A stretch of 16,516 bases of DNA from Candidatus Cloacimonadota bacterium (GTDB lineage: Bacteria > Cloacimonadota > Cloacimonadia > JGIOTU-2). Shown here in pieces: positions 1-7,169 of the stretch. Where the stretch lies: NCBI GenBank assembly GCA_021160355.1, contig JAGHCS010000148.1, positions 1 to 16,516 of the forward strand, in the 5' to 3' direction. The notes below the pieces were generated by a model. The model saw nothing but the letters and a program-made list of their open reading frames with translations. It did no database searches and was not told the origin of the DNA. Positions within the stretch are counted from its first letter, which is position 1, and each line of letters begins with the position of its first letter. The position numbers and the translations under genes were made by a program.

Positions 1-729
1 CAATTATCCTTAACCGAATTTGATCATGAAATCTTTGAACTTGAAGTTTTTGATAATATAGCTCTCGCTGCATATTATAATTTAACTTGGTATGGATCTG
101 ACACAGGATTTTATATAATTGATATTTCAGATCCTTATGATCCTGAAATCTTAGACCATATTATAGTGCATGAAAATCCGTCAAAAATCTCATTTGGAGG
201 CTTTGGATCGATATTATTTACTAAAAACGGGAACACTCTTGTTGTGGCGGATAACTCAAATAATCGTCTTATTACCTATGAATGTACGGATTTTTCTAAT
301 TTGCAGATAAAGGATGAATTTTGGTGGAATTTTAAAACAACCGAAATGGCATTTAATGGAAATAAGTTGATTACATGTAACTTCGGGAATGGCATTACAG
401 TTTTGGATTGGAGTGATTTTCTTGATGTCGACGAACCTCACGAACAAGTGAAAGAAAATAATCTCTTTGTTTATCCGAATCCAGTAAGTATATCTACAAA
501 TATCAGTTTCATTATTCAAAAGACAAGCAGGATAAAGATCGCATTATATAATATCAAAGGTCAGAAAATTACCTCAATTACAGATGATATTTATATGCCC
601 GGGGAACACACAATAGAATGGAATGGAAATTCATTTATAATTAATGGTTATTCTTCAGGTATCTATTTGATAGGATTTGAAAAAGATGGTGTGATGTTAG
701 ATGTGCAAAAAGTTATTTTGCTGGAATAA
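1..729 (+). CDS. Secreted LVIVD-like propeller protein with C-terminal sorting domain (5' end missing)
   Basis: The frame is open from the first base of the window to a TAA at 727-729, so this is the 3' part (242 codons) of a longer gene; the GTG at 166 is only an internal codon. The segment near codons 38-52, containing FYIIDISDPYDPEIL, resembles the LVIVD/beta-propeller repeats of secreted surface proteins ('vVDvSdPsnP'). The last 85 or so residues start with FVYPNP and end in the beta-rich pattern IKIALYNIKGQKI...SGIYLI, typical of type IX secretion (type A) or FlgD-like sorting domains. I infer a cell-surface or secreted protein of unknown ligand. It converges on the lipoprotein gene at 821-1555, with a shared hairpin between them. 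Confidence 0.75.
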   Translation, partial: QLSLTEFDHEIFELEVFDNIALAAYYNLTWYGSDTGFYIIDISDPYDPEILDHIIVHENPSKISFGGFGSILFTKNGNTLVVADNSNNRLITYECTDFSNLQIKDEFWWNFKTTEMAFNGNKLITCNFGNGITVLDWSDFLDVDEPHEQVKENNLFVYPNPVSISTNISFIIQKTSRIKIALYNIKGQKITSITDDIYMPGEHTIEWNGNSFIINGYSSGIYLIGFEKDGVMLDVQKVILLE

Positions 730-757
730 ATGTTAGGAGCGTTACAGTTTATTATTG

Positions 758-797
758 TTCAAAAAAACAAAAGCCCACAAATAAATGTGAGCTTTTA
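758..797 (-). terminator. Intrinsic terminator between convergent genes
   Basis: Arms AAAAGCCCACA (769-779) and TGTGAGCTTTT (786-796) pair over 11 positions with one mismatch around a 6-nt loop. Read on the minus strand the hairpin is followed by a run of seven T after one G, a good terminator for the lipoprotein gene. On the plus strand the T-run is only the stem tail, so termination of the 1-729 gene would be weaker. Confidence 0.75.
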
Positions 798-820
798 TGT
801 AGTTTGAGCTTTAAGAAAAA

Positions 821-1555
821 TTATTTCTTCGCGTCCCGCGATTTTGCATAATCTTTTTGCAGTTTATTTATTATTTCATTTGCTGTAAATTCAGCCATGT
901 GTGTGAATCCTGTCTTCATCTGATCTGCGGTAAGTTGAGAAAGTTGTAATGCAGTGAGAACATTACCCACAGCAGTAGTGCCTGTGAGGAAGAAGGATGA
1001 AGATACAGGGCGTGATTCTGTAACATTTACTTTCCATATCAACGTTGAGGTGTGATTATCATAAATTTTCAGTGTAACATCCATATTGAAGTTCACTGAC
1101 GATGCCCACGAATTTGCACCAATACCATAGCTGTTGATCGTAATACTGAAAAGAAAATCTGCAGTATGAGTATCATTAATGGGATTATAATGAAGTATGT
1201 TGGAACCTTGCTTCAGTGTCTGTGATTTTATGATACCTGCAACATCCACGTGCTTCATGGCGCTATCCATTTTTGCCTGAGCCTTACCGGCTTCAATACT
1301 ATTAATAACAGTGGTTCCGATGTTAATCAGCGTGTTGAGAACATCATCTGATTTAGATTTTCCACTGGAACCTATAGAGAAATAGCTATTCGTTGTGACA
1401 TTACCCCATGGTGTAGAAGTTACCACAGCCGCAACGGTTTTACCGTTGAAGGTATAAGGGATAAGTTTTTTATAGGCATTGCTGCATGCAAACATGCTAA
1501 TAAGAACGATCACCGCAATGATAAGATGAATCGATTTTTTCATATTTTTATTCAT
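821..1555 (-). CDS. Hypothetical lipoprotein
   Basis: This 244-residue protein has a charged start (MNKNMKK), a hydrophobic stretch and the lipobox SMFAC, so Cys24 should be lipidated and the protein anchored in the envelope. The mature part is rich in Ser, Thr and Asn with alternating hydrophobic residues, suggesting beta structure, and a central segment (about 125-190) reads like strands around FLFSITINSYGIG and TLKIYDNHTSTLIWKV. I do not recognise the family. The start at 1555 is supported by AGGAG six bases upstream (minus strand AGGAGAAACACATG). The gene has its own leader and terminator, so it is probably monocistronic and not part of the elbB transcript. Confidence 0.7.
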   Translation of the reverse strand: MNKNMKKSIHLIIAVIVLISMFACSNAYKKLIPYTFNGKTVAAVVTSTPWGNVTTNSYFSIGSSGKSKSDDVLNTLINIGTTVINSIEAGKAQAKMDSAMKHVDVAGIIKSQTLKQGSNILHYNPINDTHTADFLFSITINSYGIGANSWASSVNFNMDVTLKIYDNHTSTLIWKVNVTESRPVSSSFFLTGTTAVGNVLTALQLSQLTADQMKTGFTHMAEFTANEIINKLQKDYAKSRDAKK

Positions 1556-1582
1556 GTGTTTCTCCTATTTTTCTTATGCGAC

Positions 1583-1614
1583 TTTATATGAAATTTAAGC
1601 ATTTATAATGTCAA
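1583..1614 (-). promoter_or_regulatory. Possible promoter of the lipoprotein gene
   Basis: On the minus strand a perfect TTGACA (1609-1614) is followed 18 nt later by CATATA, or 20 nt later by TATAAA (1583-1588). Spacing is not ideal for either -10 choice, so the exact element is uncertain. It lies 28-59 nt upstream of the ATG at 1555, the right place for a promoter. Confidence 0.35.
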
Positions 1615-1689
1615 TGTATTTAAAGAATTTTCATAAACTCAAAAATTATATTCAGAAAACAGTTAATGAATACCCGCGAATGACACGTA

Positions 1690-2376
1690 TTAAGTATTCC
1701 TTGAATCAGCGAGTTGGAGAACTTTGTTTACCAGTTTTTCTATGCCGATTGAAATATACGAAATACTTGGACCCAACATGTATGCGGGAGTTGTTACAAT
1801 ATTGGCTTTTTCATCATACACAATTTCTTCAACAGAACAGTCAATATGCCTTGCGCCAAATGCTTCGATCTGCCGTGCGGTACCGTAATCGTTTCCGATA
1901 GTTAGCTCAGGATGTTCATTCCCGAAAACCTTCGCAGCAATTATAGGGGCGATGCACATAAAACCGAGTGGTTTTTTCTCCACGTGCAGCTCTTTGAGCA
2001 GTTTTTCCAGATGCGGGTTCACGGTCATGTCAGCGCCTTTTCTGGCAAAGTCACAGAGATTCTTCATAGCGCCGAAACCACCGGGAATAATAAGCCCATC
2101 CAACTCGCTGGCAGAAACACTTTTAATAGTTATGATATCTCCACGAGCAATTCGTGCAGATTCGATCAATGTATTTCTTCTTTCTCCTGGAACGGGCTTG
2201 TTATTCAGATGATTTACCACATCCATCTGCTGGGTGTCAGGTGCCATCATTATGATGCCAGCATGTGCTTTATCAAGAGCCAAAAGCGTGCATACTGCTT
2301 CATGTATCTCTGATCCATCTTTCCATCCCGATCCACTTAAAACCACTCCGATATTCAAATTACTTGCGTCTTGCAT
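1690..2376 (-). CDS. elbB: ElbB-like glyoxalase, DJ-1/class I glutamine amidotransferase-like fold
   Basis: The 228 residues match E. coli ElbB (isoprenoid biosynthesis-associated glyoxalase, SCRP-27A) along the whole length as I remember it: GVVLSGSGWKDGSEIHE near residues 10-26, ERRNTLIESARIARG at 65-79, LIIPGGFGAMKNL at 95-107, the nucleophile-elbow segment KPLGFMCIAPI with Cys141, LTIGNDYGTA, and IVTTPAYMLGPSI near the C terminus. ElbB of E. coli acts on glyoxal-type substrates, but its physiological role is not settled. The early 'GCG' motif of E. coli ElbB is GSG here, while the later Cys141 is kept. GGAGG lies just upstream of the ATG at 2376. The protein is probably cytoplasmic. A 188-nt gap with a dispersed repeat separates it from the upstream Mut7-C gene, so co-transcription is uncertain. 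Confidence 0.9.
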   Translation of the reverse strand: MQDASNLNIGVVLSGSGWKDGSEIHEAVCTLLALDKAHAGIIMMAPDTQQMDVVNHLNNKPVPGERRNTLIESARIARGDIITIKSVSASELDGLIIPGGFGAMKNLCDFARKGADMTVNPHLEKLLKELHVEKKPLGFMCIAPIIAAKVFGNEHPELTIGNDYGTARQIEAFGARHIDCSVEEIVYDEKANIVTTPAYMLGPSISYISIGIEKLVNKVLQLADSRNT

Positions 2377-2396
2377 TATTCCTCCAGAAGTTTTTT

Positions 2397-2597
2397 ACCA
2401 CGAAAATCACGAAAGACTCGAAAGCGAATTAAAGCACAGAGAACACAGAGGACATTGAGAGGAAAATTAGTTATTTCCAAAATGAGGGATCAGGTTCTTA
2501 AAGTGTGTTTAATAAAATTATATTTTTATCACTCAGAATCAAAGGATTTATTGGTTTTATAAAATTATATTTTCGCATTTTTCGTGTTTTTCATGGT
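2397..2597. repeat. Dispersed-repeat-like element with inverted ends
   Basis: The left end reads ACCACGAAAATCACGAAAGA (from 2397, plus strand) and the right end, read on the minus strand from 2597, reads ACCATGAAAAACACGAAAAA. About 22 of the first 28 positions agree. Inside, at about 2434-2456, is the AAAGCACAGAGAACACAGAGG-type motif. This wording recurs in intergenic repeats of many environmental genomes in my memory, but I cannot search for copies here. The right arm runs into the 3' end of the Mut7-C gene and encodes its last residues. Confidence 0.5.
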
Positions 2598-3332
2598 TTC
2601 TAAAATATGTTCAATCTTTTGTTTCATTTTCGGATAATGAGTACCTTTCCAATAAATTTTATCACATTTTTCACAAATAGTGAATTTGTCGTGCAACTTT
2701 TTCACTTTTTGAGGAAGGCGATGTTCAATATTTTCTTTATCAATCGGATAGAGTTTTGAATTGCATTCGAGGCATCGTGAGAAGAGAGAGATATGATCTT
2801 TCAGCTTGAACTGAAGCACCAATTCTTCGAGTTGAGAATCGAGTTCGTCCGCATAGACAAAATACCCGAACTTCAAATCATTTCTCTTTAATATACTGTG
2901 ATCTTTTGTGATGAGGATACGATTCTCGCGATTTGATTTTTTCACAAGCTCGAGCCCGGATAGATTGTCATTATATTCTGTGTCGATACCAAGCATTCGA
3001 AGATAACGAGCAAGGATTCCGAGGTGTTGATCGACAAAAAATCGCATTCTTTTTGGGAGTGGATGATGTATCTTGCTGATCGATGTAATATCAAAATTAT
3101 GAAAATAGGGGTATATGCTGATCCTATCATTTTCCTGAACAATATAAGAAAAATCTTTTTGTTCTTCATTCACCAGAATCATCTGTACCTGTGTATGCGG
3201 GATATTGAAAGACTCAATCAAGTCTTTTACTGATGTTTGGACTGGAATAGAGTGGACGAATGTTACTTTTCTTTTTTCTGTAGTAAGAAATTCATTCAGC
3301 TCTTCGTAGAAGCGAAGATGAATGGTTTTCAT
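2565..3332 (-). CDS. Ubiquitin-like/Mut7-C RNase domain protein
   Basis: With the start at 3332 (MKTIHLRFYEELN...) this is 255 residues. Residues 1-80 have the ThiS/ubiquitin-like layout of the Ub-Mut7C domain. Residues 96-235 are a Mut7-C domain (PIN-fold RNase family): RFFVDQHLGILARYLRMLG with acidic Asp101, ENRILITKD, then zinc-ribbon cysteines in CLEC (187/190) and CEKC (220/223) and the closing IYWKGTHY. The family is predicted to act in RNA processing or decay; its substrate is unknown. A longer frame to 3395 exists, but it overlaps the plsY-like gene and lacks homology before MKT, so I chose 3332, four nt after that gene's stop. The last residues, ETMKNTKNAKI, come from a repeat arm and are probably not part of the native fold. 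Confidence 0.85.
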   Translation of the reverse strand: MKTIHLRFYEELNEFLTTEKRKVTFVHSIPVQTSVKDLIESFNIPHTQVQMILVNEEQKDFSYIVQENDRISIYPYFHNFDITSISKIHHPLPKRMRFFVDQHLGILARYLRMLGIDTEYNDNLSGLELVKKSNRENRILITKDHSILKRNDLKFGYFVYADELDSQLEELVLQFKLKDHISLFSRCLECNSKLYPIDKENIEHRLPQKVKKLHDKFTICEKCDKIYWKGTHYPKMKQKIEHILETMKNTKNAKI

Positions 3333-3336
3333 TGTC

Positions 3337-3939
3337 TTATTCTTTAATGATCCGCGAATCTCTGCGGGAAAGGATAATAATAGTATTGAGCACACCCGTA
3401 AGCAACATCACATAGAGCAGAGCATGAACAGTATCCTGGTTGAGATGTGACCAGTTTAAGATAAGCATTGTTAAAAGCACAAGTAGAAGCCAGAAAACCG
3501 GAAAAAATCCAAGCCGTTTTATGAGTAGTCCGATGACTATTGCAGGGATGAACCAAATTGCAAGTTCGATGGATAGAAAAGGAACGAGTATCCCGATAAT
3601 GGGTGCACCTCCCCGACCACCGTAAAAATGGTTATAGAGAGGAAAGCAGTGTCCGATGATCACGAATGAAGCTGCAATAATGATATGAGAAGTTTGCATT
3701 TTCAGAAGGAAGCCAATACATATAAGGAATAGCCCTTTTATACCGTCCAGAACTGCGACAAGGGATCCCCAACCTTTGCCGACGTTCTTGAATACATTAT
3801 ATGCGCCGGCATTTTTGAAATCGATGTTGCGGATATCTCTACCAGTTACAAGCTTGGTGATGATCACACTGAAGGAAAGGGAGCCGATCAAATAACCGGC
3901 AACTGAAAGAATGATAAGCTTAATAATCTCAAAATTCAT
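3337..3939 (-). CDS. Divergent PlsY-like glycerol-3-phosphate acyltransferase family membrane protein
   Basis: The 200-residue protein is mostly hydrophobic, with five or more membrane segments. It follows the PlsY plan (acyl-phosphate:glycerol-3-phosphate acyltransferase, first step of phospholipid synthesis). GYLIGSLSFSVIITK and GRDIR are in motif 1, DGIKG follows, and IIGHCFPLYNHFYGGRGGAP is motif 2. It departs from classical PlsY at key positions: the usual GSGN-(I/L)-G-x-TN loop reads DFKNAGAYN and GGKG is GGRG. It is therefore either a divergent enzyme or a paralog with another substrate. Start 3939 has AGGA six bases upstream. It sits 19 nt after the response regulator and 4 nt before the Mut7-C gene, so it is co-transcribed with both. 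Confidence 0.8.
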   Translation of the reverse strand: MNFEIIKLIILSVAGYLIGSLSFSVIITKLVTGRDIRNIDFKNAGAYNVFKNVGKGWGSLVAVLDGIKGLFLICIGFLLKMQTSHIIIAASFVIIGHCFPLYNHFYGGRGGAPIIGILVPFLSIELAIWFIPAIVIGLLIKRLGFFPVFWLLLVLLTMLILNWSHLNQDTVHALLYVMLLTGVLNTIIILSRRDSRIIKE

Positions 3940-3958
3940 ACATAGTCCTACATAGCCT

Positions 3959-5314
3959 CTATTCTTTATCGATCCCGAGATCCTTCATCTTTCTCGAAAG
4001 ATTGGATTGCTGAAGACCGATACTTTCAGCCGTAAGACTTATATTCCAATTATATTTGTCAAGCTGTTCTTTTAAATAATCTATTTCAAACTGTTTTTTT
4101 GCCTCTGTAAAATTAGAAATGCTGAACAAATGTGCTTCCTCTTTTAGCTTTGGCAGAAGCAATTTTATCTGTGGAGCGACCTCATCTTCAGGAATAATTT
4201 TTTCTGATGAAATGATATACAATCTCTCGATCAGATTTTTTAGTTCCCGAATGTTGCCGGGAAATGAATAACTCTGAAGAAGCCGCATCGCTTGTGAAGA
4301 AAATCTTTTAGGATGTACTTTTAACTCGCCTGCATAATAGTCAAGGTAGTACTCCAGCAGAACAGGTATATCTGAAACTCGTTCCCGTAATGGTGGGATG
4401 ATGATAGGAATTACATTAAGACGATAAAAAAGGTCCTCGCGGAATGTTCCTTCCTGAACCATTTTTTCCAGGTTTTTATTGGTCGCAGCAAGAATGCGCA
4501 CATCGATATCGATGATGTTGTTTGAGCCGACACGCTCGAATTTTCCTTCCTGGATGACACGCAGCATCTTTGCCTGGGCATTGAGATTCATGTCACCGAT
4601 CTCATCGAGGAAAAGTGTGCCCTCATGAGCGACTTCAAGTTTGCCGAGTTTCTTGCCTTCAGCGCCAGTGAATGCACCTTTTTCATGACCGAAAAGTTCG
4701 CTTTCCACAAGCTCATTAGGAATCGCAGCAGAATTGAACTTCACAAAAGGACCATTCTTTCTGTCGCTCTTATTATGTATGGCATAGGCAACAAGCTCTT
4801 TCCCCGTACCGCTTTCTCCGCGGATGAGAATTTTGCTGTCTGTTTTACTGACCTTATCTATAAGTGATCTTACCCGCTCAAATTCGGGAGAGATCCCTAT
4901 CATTTTATAGTGGGATTCGATGTCCTTTTGCTCTTCATTGTATTTTTTGTAGAGTTTGATCTTATCAGCAATGTTTCGAGCTGATACTATGATCTTGTGG
5001 AGAGAAAGAGGTTTTTCAAGGAAATTGTAAGCACCCATCTGTACTGCTTGCACCGCGGTTTTGATCGTGCTGTGCCCTGAGATCATTATCACATCCAGTG
5101 AAGGAAAATCTTTGCGTACTTTTTTAAGTACTTCAATACCATCCATGCCTGGCAGTTTTACATCCAGGAGCAGCAGATCGATGTTTTCCCGCGCAAGAAC
5201 CTGCAGACCTTCTTCGCCAGAGCTTGCATCAAGAACTGTATAGCCCTCGTCTTCTAAAATATCTGTGAGTGTTCTGCGAATATTTTTTTCGTCGTCAATC
5301 ACTAAAATTTTCAT
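3959..5314 (-). CDS. NtrC/NtrX-family sigma-54-dependent response regulator
   Basis: This is a full-length three-domain activator of 451 residues. The receiver domain (1-120) has Asp7/Asp8, the phosphoacceptor Asp51 in LLLLDVKLPGMDG, Ser79 and Lys101 (FLEKP). The AAA+ domain (about 138-375) has Walker A GESGTGKE (166-173), the sigma-54 contact loop GAFTGA (213-218), Walker B LFLDEIGD and the sensor/arginine region PPLRERVSDIP. The C-terminal Fis-type helix-turn-helix (about 408-449) includes NISLTAESIGLQQSNLSRKMKDLGI. All residues needed for phosphorylation, ATP hydrolysis and sigma-54 remodelling are present. The gene overlaps the 3' end of the kinase gene by 20 nt, so the two are translationally coupled and are almost certainly partners. 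The DNA targets are not given by the sequence; a candidate sigma-54 promoter lies at 9378-9393. Confidence 0.95.
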   Translation of the reverse strand: MKILVIDDEKNIRRTLTDILEDEGYTVLDASSGEEGLQVLARENIDLLLLDVKLPGMDGIEVLKKVRKDFPSLDVIMISGHSTIKTAVQAVQMGAYNFLEKPLSLHKIIVSARNIADKIKLYKKYNEEQKDIESHYKMIGISPEFERVRSLIDKVSKTDSKILIRGESGTGKELVAYAIHNKSDRKNGPFVKFNSAAIPNELVESELFGHEKGAFTGAEGKKLGKLEVAHEGTLFLDEIGDMNLNAQAKMLRVIQEGKFERVGSNNIIDIDVRILAATNKNLEKMVQEGTFREDLFYRLNVIPIIIPPLRERVSDIPVLLEYYLDYYAGELKVHPKRFSSQAMRLLQSYSFPGNIRELKNLIERLYIISSEKIIPEDEVAPQIKLLLPKLKEEAHLFSISNFTEAKKQFEIDYLKEQLDKYNWNISLTAESIGLQQSNLSRKMKDLGIDKE

Positions 5315-6491
5315 TGTAATCTTCTCTATCTTTTTTTTTGAGGTTAATTTTTATGATAAAAATAGTGCCTTCGCCTTTTTTGCTATCAACTTCAATTGTT
5401 CCCTGGTGCTGGGAAATCATTCGTTTTACAATAGAAAGTCCGAGTCCTGTTCCTTTTTCCTTTGTGGTATAATAAGGTCGGAAAATTCTTTCCATATCAT
5501 CAGGAGAAATACCTTCGCCTGAGTCCTTGAACATAAATATGAATGTTCCATTTTCATATTTTGAGGTAATTTCCATCATGCCACGTGCCGGCATTGCCTG
5601 TATTGCATTTTGAATGAGATTCACAAACACCTGCTTCATCTGCATCTTATCGCCATAGAAAGCAGGAAGGTCAGGATCGAGAGTAAGAGTGATATCTGCT
5701 TTTCCGCGATAGGGGGGGATGATATCTCGGATCTGATCATTAATATCATATTCATTGAAATTTGCAGAAGGCATTCGTGCAAATTTGGAAAACTCCTTCA
5801 CAAGATGCTGCAGGTTGTTTATCTCCTCATTAATAACTTCCATTGAGTCCTGAAATATCTTATCAAAATTTTCGCTTTTTCCCCAGTATTTCATTTCCAT
5901 TCGTTCTGCAGAAAGCCGAAGAGGGGTAAGTGGATTTTTGATCTCATGTGCCATGACTTGTGCCATTTCACGCCACATCATATCTTTTTCAGCCTGCAAA
6001 AGTTTGTCGCGGCTGCTTGCCAGCTCTTCTACCATATTATTGAAAGAAATAATAAGTCCATTGATCGGAGAAAATCTCGACTCCCTGATCCTGGTTTGCA
6101 GATCTCCGCTGGCGATCAATTTTGTTCCCGATTGCAATCGGCTGAGGGGTCTGGTGACGAGTGTGAGAACGACGAGTAGGACAATGAGTACAACCAGCCC
6201 TGAAATAACTACATAGAGTGTGGAGTAGAGGGTCATTTCTTTGCGGAAAAGATAAGTGGTGAGTTCAATTTTATTTATATCAGTAAGAATCGGAGATACT
6301 TCTTCTTTGTCTATAGCATCCTTATGTTTTCCATAAAGATCATGCACCTTATCATACAAATTCAGTGAAGTGATGTCCCTGGAATATTCATTAAATTGTG
6401 TCATGAAAAAATATCTTGTGAAAAGCCCTGATACCACCAGGAGAATGAACATTATTACAATGATCTGTAATTTAAAAGACGGAAGCTTCAT
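5295..6491 (-). CDS. NtrY-like membrane sensor histidine kinase
   Basis: The 398-residue kinase has TM1 at about 8-28, a short extracytoplasmic part of about 60 residues, TM2 at about 88-112, a HAMP domain (TRPLSRLQSGTKLIASGDL, from 113), and a HisKA box with His182 in MAHEIKNPLTPLRLSAERM. The ATPase domain has the N-box NLIQNAIQAM (Asn295), G1 DSGEG (323-327), the F-box region RIFRPYYTTKEKG and G2 GTGLGLSIV (347-355). The HEIKNPLTPL signature and the architecture are those of NtrY-type kinases paired with NtrX-like regulators, but the sensor part is much smaller than in classical NtrY. The ATG overlaps the stop of the DUF4390-like gene as ATGA, and the 3' end overlaps the regulator. The signal sensed is unknown; the small outer part suggests membrane or envelope state (inference). 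Confidence 0.93.
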   Translation of the reverse strand: MKLPSFKLQIIVIMFILLVVSGLFTRYFFMTQFNEYSRDITSLNLYDKVHDLYGKHKDAIDKEEVSPILTDINKIELTTYLFRKEMTLYSTLYVVISGLVVLIVLLVVLTLVTRPLSRLQSGTKLIASGDLQTRIRESRFSPINGLIISFNNMVEELASSRDKLLQAEKDMMWREMAQVMAHEIKNPLTPLRLSAERMEMKYWGKSENFDKIFQDSMEVINEEINNLQHLVKEFSKFARMPSANFNEYDINDQIRDIIPPYRGKADITLTLDPDLPAFYGDKMQMKQVFVNLIQNAIQAMPARGMMEITSKYENGTFIFMFKDSGEGISPDDMERIFRPYYTTKEKGTGLGLSIVKRMISQHQGTIEVDSKKGEGTIFIIKINLKKKDREDYNENFSD

Positions 6492-7051
6492 GATTCCAGG
6501 TCTTGAAGTTTGAATGCTGGAGAGCGGTACGTTGGAGATTTATTACTCCAGTATTTCATCAATACAATATTTTTTTCCATTTCTTCAAGATATACGGGAT
6601 GCAGAGTTGCGGTTACAATAAAATAATATTCCCTGCCCTCTTCAAAGAAATCTATATGCTGAATCTGCAGTTCTTCAAGGAGAACAAAATTTTGTTTCGC
6701 TTCATCAAAATCCAAAAAGATCTCACTTTCTACTTCTTCTGTTTTGTCAATAGTGTAGAATTTATCAACAACATCATATTTGATAATGTGTGATTCAGAA
6801 TTCATGTGAAGGGGTGTTTCATTTCCCTGCTCGTGTATTCGATAGGTGAATTCTAACAAAATCTGCTGCCCTGATTGCATGATCTGCTCAATATCCTTGT
6901 TATAGCACGAGATGATACTACCGGAGAAGACAAGTACATCATTCAGAAGATGATACGAGCAATTATCAAAGAGAGGAGTTACATGGGACGAGAAGAGTGA
7001 ACTGGCAGCGATGACGAGTGACGTTATTTGTTTTGATAAGGTACCAAACAT
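6488..7051 (-). CDS. Envelope protein resembling DUF4390
   Basis: The 187-residue protein starts with a signal-like segment (MFGTLSKQITSLVIAASSLF). The body has the pattern I associate with DUF4390: a strand pair before a 'becomes G-x-x-I-L-L-E-F' segment (SGQQILLEFTYRIHE, 79-93), then IIKYDVVDKFYTID, an 'FxxFDEAkxnF' segment (SEIFLDFDEAKQNFVLLEEL), and EYYFIVTATLHPVYL. DUF4390 genes are often next to NtrY-like kinases, which agrees with the ATGA overlap here. I infer an exported partner or signal-input protein for the kinase, but no biochemical role is known. AGGAG lies seven bases before the ATG at 7051. The family call rests on pattern and context, not a search. Confidence 0.6.
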   Translation of the reverse strand: MFGTLSKQITSLVIAASSLFSSHVTPLFDNCSYHLLNDVLVFSGSIISCYNKDIEQIMQSGQQILLEFTYRIHEQGNETPLHMNSESHIIKYDVVDKFYTIDKTEEVESEIFLDFDEAKQNFVLLEELQIQHIDFFEEGREYYFIVTATLHPVYLEEMEKNIVLMKYWSNKSPTYRSPAFKLQDLES

Positions 7052-7116
7052 TTATGTACTCCTGATATCTATGTTAAGACATTCCACAAATTCTATGAAT
7101 AAGTTGGCAAGTTTAT

Positions 7117-7153
7117 AATAAAAAAAGGATAAGCAGCAGGCACTACCTATCCT
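7117..7153 (-). terminator. Intrinsic terminator after the DUF4097-like gene
   Basis: On the minus strand AGGATAGGTAG pairs with CTGCTTATCCT (between 7126 and 7153, with some G-U pairs) and is followed directly by seven T (7120-7126 region). It lies 17 nt after the stop at 7170 and before the DUF4390-like gene, so it separates the two transcripts at least partly. Confidence 0.7.
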
Positions 7154-7169
7154 CAATTAATTGCTATGC

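Noticed and set aside
1608..1901. Plus-strand frame of 97 codons overlapping the 3' end of elbB
   Set aside because: No ribosome binding site or recognisable domain; most of it is antisense to a well-conserved gene.
3333..3395. Longer N terminus of the Mut7-C protein starting at 3395
   Set aside because: The extra residues overlap the plsY-like gene and show no similarity to the ubiquitin-like domain, which starts at MKTIHL.
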